From positions 1-32,195 of the forward strand of contig CAMBEK010000019.1 in the NCBI GenBank assembly GCA_945865565.1: a stretch of 32,195 nucleotides of DNA. Reading direction: 5' to 3'. A model generated the notes under the pieces. It did not search any database, was not told where the DNA came from, and worked only from the letters and a program-made list of their open reading frames with translations. Every line of letters starts with the position of its first letter. Positions within the stretch are counted from its first letter, which is position 1. The position numbers and the translations under genes are program-made. Shown piece by piece: positions 28,630-32,195 of the stretch. Source of the stretch: Pseudobacteriovorax antillogorgiicola. GTDB taxonomy: Bacteria > Bdellovibrionota_B > Oligoflexia > Oligoflexales > RGVZ01.

Positions 28630-29978
28630 GTTTGAATGATTCGACCAAATCCAAGCTGATCCCGCAGGAAGTCATTCGCATCAAACGCGATGGCGGCATC
28701 GTCTCTTTTGACGCATTAAACCAATTTTTGAGTGGTTTTCTGGCTGGCAATGTTGAGGACTATCAGGTCGCCGCCTTTCTGATGGCGACATGGTTGCGGG
28801 GAATGGCGGCGCAGGAGACTGCCGACCTGACGACCATTATGCGCGACAGCGGCAAGGTTCTTGCCTGGGATTATCCGCGCAATCTTGTGGTCGACAAACA
28901 TTCCACGGGGGGCATTGGCGACAAAACATCACTCGTGCTGTTGCCGCTGTGCATCCTTGAGGGTCTTTATATTCCGATGATTTCCGGCCGGGGCCTCGGG
29001 CATACCGGTGGAACATTGGATAAACTAGAGGCCATTCCTGGGATGGAAGTGCGAGTTTCGGCTGAAAAAATGCGCGCCATGCTGGACCGCTTTCACGGCG
29101 GATTTTTTGGTCAGACGGACGAAATCGCGCCGCTGGATCGTCGCCTTTATGCCCTGCGTGATGTGACGGCTACGGTAGAGTCAATTCCACTGATCACAGC
29201 CTCCATCTTGTCGAAAAAACTTGCCGAGGGGATTGGCGGACTCGTGATGGACGTCAAGTTTGGCAGTGGCGCTTTCATGCGCGAAAAGTCCGACGCGGAG
29301 GCCTTGGCGAATATGTTGGTTGCAACGGCCAGGCGTCTTGGATTGCAGATCCGTTGCTGTCTGACGGACATGGGCTCTCCCCTTGGCTCGATGGCAGGCA
29401 ATGGGCTCGAGGTTGCTGAGGCGATTGATATTCTAAAAAATGAAGGCCCTGCCGACACCACCCGGTTATCGATTGAACTTGCGGCCCACATGGTCATGCT
29501 GGCCCGACCCGATTCTGACTTTGATCAGCTTTGTGCCCGCCTGCATGGCCACCTTGCCAGTGGGAAGGCGTTTGAAGTTTTTGCTGATGTGATTTCGGCT
29601 CAGGGCGGTGATCGCCGCAGCCTTGAAGATCGCAATTGGTTTATCAAAGCACCGGTTCGCCGGCGTGTCGAACTACCGTCACATTGGGACGATGGTGCAG
29701 TGATCGAAAGCATTGATGTCAGACGGCTCGGTGTCGCGATTCAGATGCTCGGCGGTGGACGGATGAAGGTTTCCGATCGGATCAATCCGGATGTTGGCCT
29801 GTCTGCCCTTAAGCGGGTCGGCGATCATGTCGAACGCGGCGAACCTCTGGCAGAAATCCATGCTCAAACTGTTTCGGATGCAGATGCAGTTGCCAACTTG
29901 GTTGCGGCGGCATTCGTTGTTGTTGATCCAACGACAACGGTTCCACGGGAAAATCTTGTTTGGAAGGTGCTTTCATGA
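28626..29978 (+). CDS. deoA: Thymidine/pyrimidine-nucleoside phosphorylase
   Basis: 450 residues, close to the family length (about 435-450). The signature SGRGLGHTGGTLDKLE is complete, preceded by VDKHSTGGIGDKTSLVLLP (phosphate binding) and followed by YALRDVTATVESIPLITASILSKK, which holds the Arg, Ser and Lys that contact the pyrimidine. The enzyme splits thymidine or other pyrimidine nucleosides with phosphate into base and (deoxy)ribose-1-phosphate in the cytoplasm. The sequence alone does not separate thymidine phosphorylase from the broader pyrimidine nucleoside phosphorylase (Pdp). It overlaps the preceding lipoprotein gene and the following HPRT gene by 4 bp each. Confidence 0.95.
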   Translation: MSLNDSTKSKLIPQEVIRIKRDGGIVSFDALNQFLSGFLAGNVEDYQVAAFLMATWLRGMAAQETADLTTIMRDSGKVLAWDYPRNLVVDKHSTGGIGDKTSLVLLPLCILEGLYIPMISGRGLGHTGGTLDKLEAIPGMEVRVSAEKMRAMLDRFHGGFFGQTDEIAPLDRRLYALRDVTATVESIPLITASILSKKLAEGIGGLVMDVKFGSGAFMREKSDAEALANMLVATARRLGLQIRCCLTDMGSPLGSMAGNGLEVAEAIDILKNEGPADTTRLSIELAAHMVMLARPDSDFDQLCARLHGHLASGKAFEVFADVISAQGGDRRSLEDRNWFIKAPVRRRVELPSHWDDGAVIESIDVRRLGVAIQMLGGGRMKVSDRINPDVGLSALKRVGDHVERGEPLAEIHAQTVSDADAVANLVAAAFVVVDPTTTVPRENLVWKVLS

Positions 29979-30490
29979 AAACACGCCCCTTGTTTGACGA
30001 AGCCATGATTGCAAAACGGATCCGTGAACTAGGCGCTCAAATTACGACGGACTATGCAGGCGAGCCTCTGCTGGTGGTGTCGGTGCTCAAAGGTGCATTC
30101 ATGTTCACGGCAGATCTTGTCCGGCAAATTAAATTGCCGGTGGAAGTCGATTTTATCGGGCTTGCAAGTTACGAAGGGACACAGTCCACCGGCCATGTGC
30201 GGATCATCTCGGATCTTTCCTCGAAGATCGAGGGTCGTCATGTGTTGCTGATCGAAGACATTGTCGACTCTGGCAAAACCTTGGACTTTTTGCGGGACAT
30301 GTTCAGCCTGCGTCATCCGAAGTCCCTTAAAATCTGTACGCTTTTGTCCAAGCCAGAATCTCATGAGATGAAAACGCCAGTCGATTACGTCGGATTTGAA
30401 ATCACGCGTGAGTTTGTCATCGGCTATGGTCTGGATCTGGACCAGCGTTACCGGGAGCTTTCCTACATTGCACAGGTGATTGAAACCTGA
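29975..30490 (+). CDS. hpt: Hypoxanthine phosphoribosyltransferase
   Basis: 171 residues. The PRPP-binding motif LLIEDIVDSGKTLDF is intact. The N-terminal VVSVLKGAFMFTADLVR and the flexible loop LASYEGTQSTGHVRI match bacterial HPRT. VDYVGFEI and EFVIGYGLDLDQRYR near the end complete the family pattern. The enzyme joins hypoxanthine or guanine to PRPP, giving IMP or GMP. ATG 29975 overlaps the deoA stop (ATGA) and follows AAGG at 7 nt, so I prefer it to the TTG at 29960. Confidence 0.96.
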   Translation: MKTRPLFDEAMIAKRIRELGAQITTDYAGEPLLVVSVLKGAFMFTADLVRQIKLPVEVDFIGLASYEGTQSTGHVRIISDLSSKIEGRHVLLIEDIVDSGKTLDFLRDMFSLRHPKSLKICTLLSKPESHEMKTPVDYVGFEITREFVIGYGLDLDQRYRELSYIAQVIET

Positions 30491-30524
30491 CATCACCCCG
30501 ACTATGTCGGAGAAGGTCTTGAGT

Positions 30525-31418
30525 ATGGAAGCCTTTAACGTTCGTTCCTTTGGGCGGTTATTTGACAAGTACATCACGCCTCGCAACATACGGTGGATTG
30601 AGGTGTGTATCATCCGCCTCGCCATCGCGTTCTTTCTTGCCCACCTGACAATTCTTTTCTTATTTAATCATGTCCCAGCTTTATACCGCGGACATTCCTT
30701 TAATTACCTGAAAGCGGTCTATACCCCTTTTAGTTTTATCCTCGTGTACGAAGTCTTGCTCCTGGTTGTGATCCTTCCGGAATCGATGACTCAATTCATC
30801 GGAAAACAATTCGAAATTATCGCATTGATCACATTGCGAAGTTTTTTTCATGACATGTCCGCCATCAACATGCAGGGAACCATTCATCTCGGGGACCCGG
30901 AATTATTCTCGCTCGGATACGATCTTGTCGCGTCCGTCGTTATGCTTGGTCTGACGATCATTTTTCAGCGTTTGCACTCGCGTCATCGCGACCCTGAAGA
31001 CCCAGAAGCCCTCCATCGATTTATCAATCTCAAGAAAGCGATCTCGGTGTCTCTCATTGTGGTGCTGTTTTTTACCTGTATTTACAATGTGTCTCTGTGG
31101 ACTTTCAGTGCCTCACAATCCCTGCTGATCAACTCCGAGTTCCCTGATCCAAACGCTTTTTTCTACCACGACTTCTTTAATACGATGGTCTACGCCGACG
31201 TGCTGCTGCTCATCGTGTCCTTTTTATATGACTCATCTTTTTACTCGGTGTTTAGAAACGCAAGTTTCATCATTTCAACAATACTTTTGAGGCTGTCACT
31301 AAATATGGAAAGGCCAGCCAATCATCTCGTTGCGATCTCGGCCTTTTCTTTTTCGGTTGCCGTCATGTTAGTCCTTCAGATCCAAGCCAAAGATTCGGCG
31401 CGAGAAGCCAAGGTGTAG
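30525..31418 (+). CDS. Polytopic membrane protein, 297 aa, unknown function
   Basis: About seven hydrophobic segments: near residues 25-47, 60-85, 95-110, 138-158, 178-202, 222-243 and 270-290. Positive charges lie in loops such as RLHSRHRDPEDPEALHR and KKAIS, but no transporter or enzyme motif is visible. The start ATG 30525 is chosen because GGAGAAGG lies 8 nt upstream; a TTG at 30480 and an ATG at 30504 extend it upstream. It is 34 bp after hpt, so it is probably the last gene of the operon. A membrane step of nucleoside or base handling is conceivable from context only. Confidence 0.8.
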   Translation: MEAFNVRSFGRLFDKYITPRNIRWIEVCIIRLAIAFFLAHLTILFLFNHVPALYRGHSFNYLKAVYTPFSFILVYEVLLLVVILPESMTQFIGKQFEIIALITLRSFFHDMSAINMQGTIHLGDPELFSLGYDLVASVVMLGLTIIFQRLHSRHRDPEDPEALHRFINLKKAISVSLIVVLFFTCIYNVSLWTFSASQSLLINSEFPDPNAFFYHDFFNTMVYADVLLLIVSFLYDSSFYSVFRNASFIISTILLRLSLNMERPANHLVAISAFSFSVAVMLVLQIQAKDSAREAKV

Positions 31419-31431
31419 GCCGGAACACCTT
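31410..31431 (+). terminator. Weak hairpin at the end of the salvage operon
   Basis: AAGGTGT and ACACCTT form a 7-bp stem around an 8-nt loop, overlapping the stop codon of the membrane protein gene. Only TTTC follows, so termination efficiency is doubtful. Confidence 0.35.
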
Positions 31432-31574
31432 TCAATGATCCTGTAGCATTCGACGCGGCAGCAATAGATACCCGCGATTAGACTGCTAAAAATCAGGACC
31501 ACTCAAGTTTCGCTCCCGGTTTCCGACAATAGAGAGGCTTTTCGGTTTTGAAATTCTTGGTCGGAGGAAATTCG

Positions 31575-32195
31575 ATGGTCGCGGGTTCGAAAATTCGAAT
31601 TTTTTTCGGTTTGCTTTATTTTTCAGCCTTAATGGCTTGTCAGGGCGAGGCGCCCAAATCTTTAGTACGTCCGTCGAGCTCGCCGTTGTCTTCTTTTAAT
31701 CCCTACGGCGCCAGTACCCTTAATTCGACTATCCCGACCTATACACCAGTTCCGATGGGCACCCTCGATCCTTCGCTTGCTAACGCAGATGCTTATCGCC
31801 AGCAGCAGCTTGCTCAACAGCGGCAGCAATCGCAGACGGCCGGGCTGTTGACTTTTCTCAGTTGCTCCACTCGTTCCGGAGGCGGTGGTGGCGCAGGCGG
31901 CGCTAGCGCAGCAGGGCTCGGGAATTTGCTTGGTTGCGCAACGCAAGGGCTGATGACTTCGATGGGCGGCGGTCTTTCGGGAGGCCTATCTGGCGGTTAT
32001 GGTGGTTATGGTGGTTATGGTTCAACGAGTGGCCTTGGCGGCTTCAACAGTTACTCGACTGGCGGCGGATACGGCGCAACGGGTGGCCTTGGCGGCTACA
32101 ACAACTACTCGACCGGCGGCTTCAACAACTTCACAACTGGCGGCGGATACGGCGCGACGGGTTATGGCACCGGCGGCGGATTCGGCGCAACGGGT
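31575..32195 (+). CDS. Gly/Tyr-rich repeat lipoprotein (partial, C-terminus beyond window)
   Basis: ATG 31575 follows GGAGGAA at 5 nt; the frame is open to the edge (207 codons). The signal peptide ends LYFSALMAC-QG, a good lipobox. The mature protein has a Ser/Pro/Tyr-rich linker, a Gln-rich segment (YRQQQLAQQRQQSQ), a CSTRSGGGGG segment, then a region of GYGGYGGYG and TGGGYGATG/TGGFNNFTTGG repeats very rich in Gly with Tyr, Phe and Asn. Such composition is seen in fibrous, adhesive or low-complexity surface proteins. No enzyme domain is visible. The gene is preceded by a 156-bp gap and appears to be its own unit. Confidence 0.85.
   Translation, partial: MVAGSKIRIFFGLLYFSALMACQGEAPKSLVRPSSSPLSSFNPYGASTLNSTIPTYTPVPMGTLDPSLANADAYRQQQLAQQRQQSQTAGLLTFLSCSTRSGGGGGAGGASAAGLGNLLGCATQGLMTSMGGGLSGGLSGGYGGYGGYGSTSGLGGFNSYSTGGGYGATGGLGGYNNYSTGGFNNFTTGGGYGATGYGTGGGFGATG

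Noticed and set aside
31662-31946. A minus-strand frame of 94 aa at the right end
   Set aside because: It is the antisense shadow of the Gly-rich lipoprotein, which has a good ribosome site and signal peptide.

Overview
The window looks like chromosomal DNA from a Gram-negative, lipoprotein-rich bacterium. The style (huge Ig-repeat lipoproteins, an AsmA-family protein, SCO1, mid-range GC, short tight operons) suggests Bdellovibrionota/Oligoflexia or a relative. This placement is an inference from gene content, not from a marker gene.

Layout. (1) 1-9432, minus strand: the N-terminal 3144 codons of a giant modular lipoprotein that runs off the left edge. It is built from four kinds of Ig/FN3-like module in arrays, followed by a TIG-like domain and an unusual tail. 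(2) 9598-12105 minus: an AsmA-family envelope protein, divergent from 12135-12791, a hypothetical protein. (3) 12853-13893: a CBS-less IMPDH/GMP reductase-family enzyme, best read as GMP reductase, whose ribosome binding site lies in a perfect hairpin; a strong terminator follows. (4) 13981-18525 plus: a transglutaminase-elicitor-like lipoprotein, a SCO1/SenC protein and a GT-C/YfhO-like membrane protein. (5) 18526-24379: a second modular surface lipoprotein (1685 aa, minus) flanked on both sides by copies of an interspersed element. It carries a lectin-like domain, the same Ig modules as gene 1, FN3 and a BspA/DUF285 C-terminus. (6) 24380-26033 minus: a small lipoprotein, tRNA-Ala(UGC), a hypothetical protein and a zinc-ribbon-like small protein, several with recognisable terminators. 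(7) 26104-31418 plus: a compact operon of lipoprotein, thymidine/pyrimidine phosphorylase, hypoxanthine phosphoribosyltransferase and a polytopic membrane protein, joined by ATGA overlaps or short gaps. (8) 31575 to the right edge: a Gly/Tyr-rich lipoprotein, incomplete.

How it fits together. Two themes recur. One is cell-surface modular lipoproteins (five or six candidates), two of which share module families. The other is purine and pyrimidine salvage (GMP reductase, nucleoside phosphorylase, HPRT). In a predatory or scavenging bacterium these could serve surface contact and reuse of foreign nucleotides, but that link is inference. I found no CRISPR array, transposase, phage gene or rRNA. 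The most unusual material is the repeat architecture of the two surface proteins, the interspersed element bracketing the second, and the RNA hairpin over the GMP reductase start.
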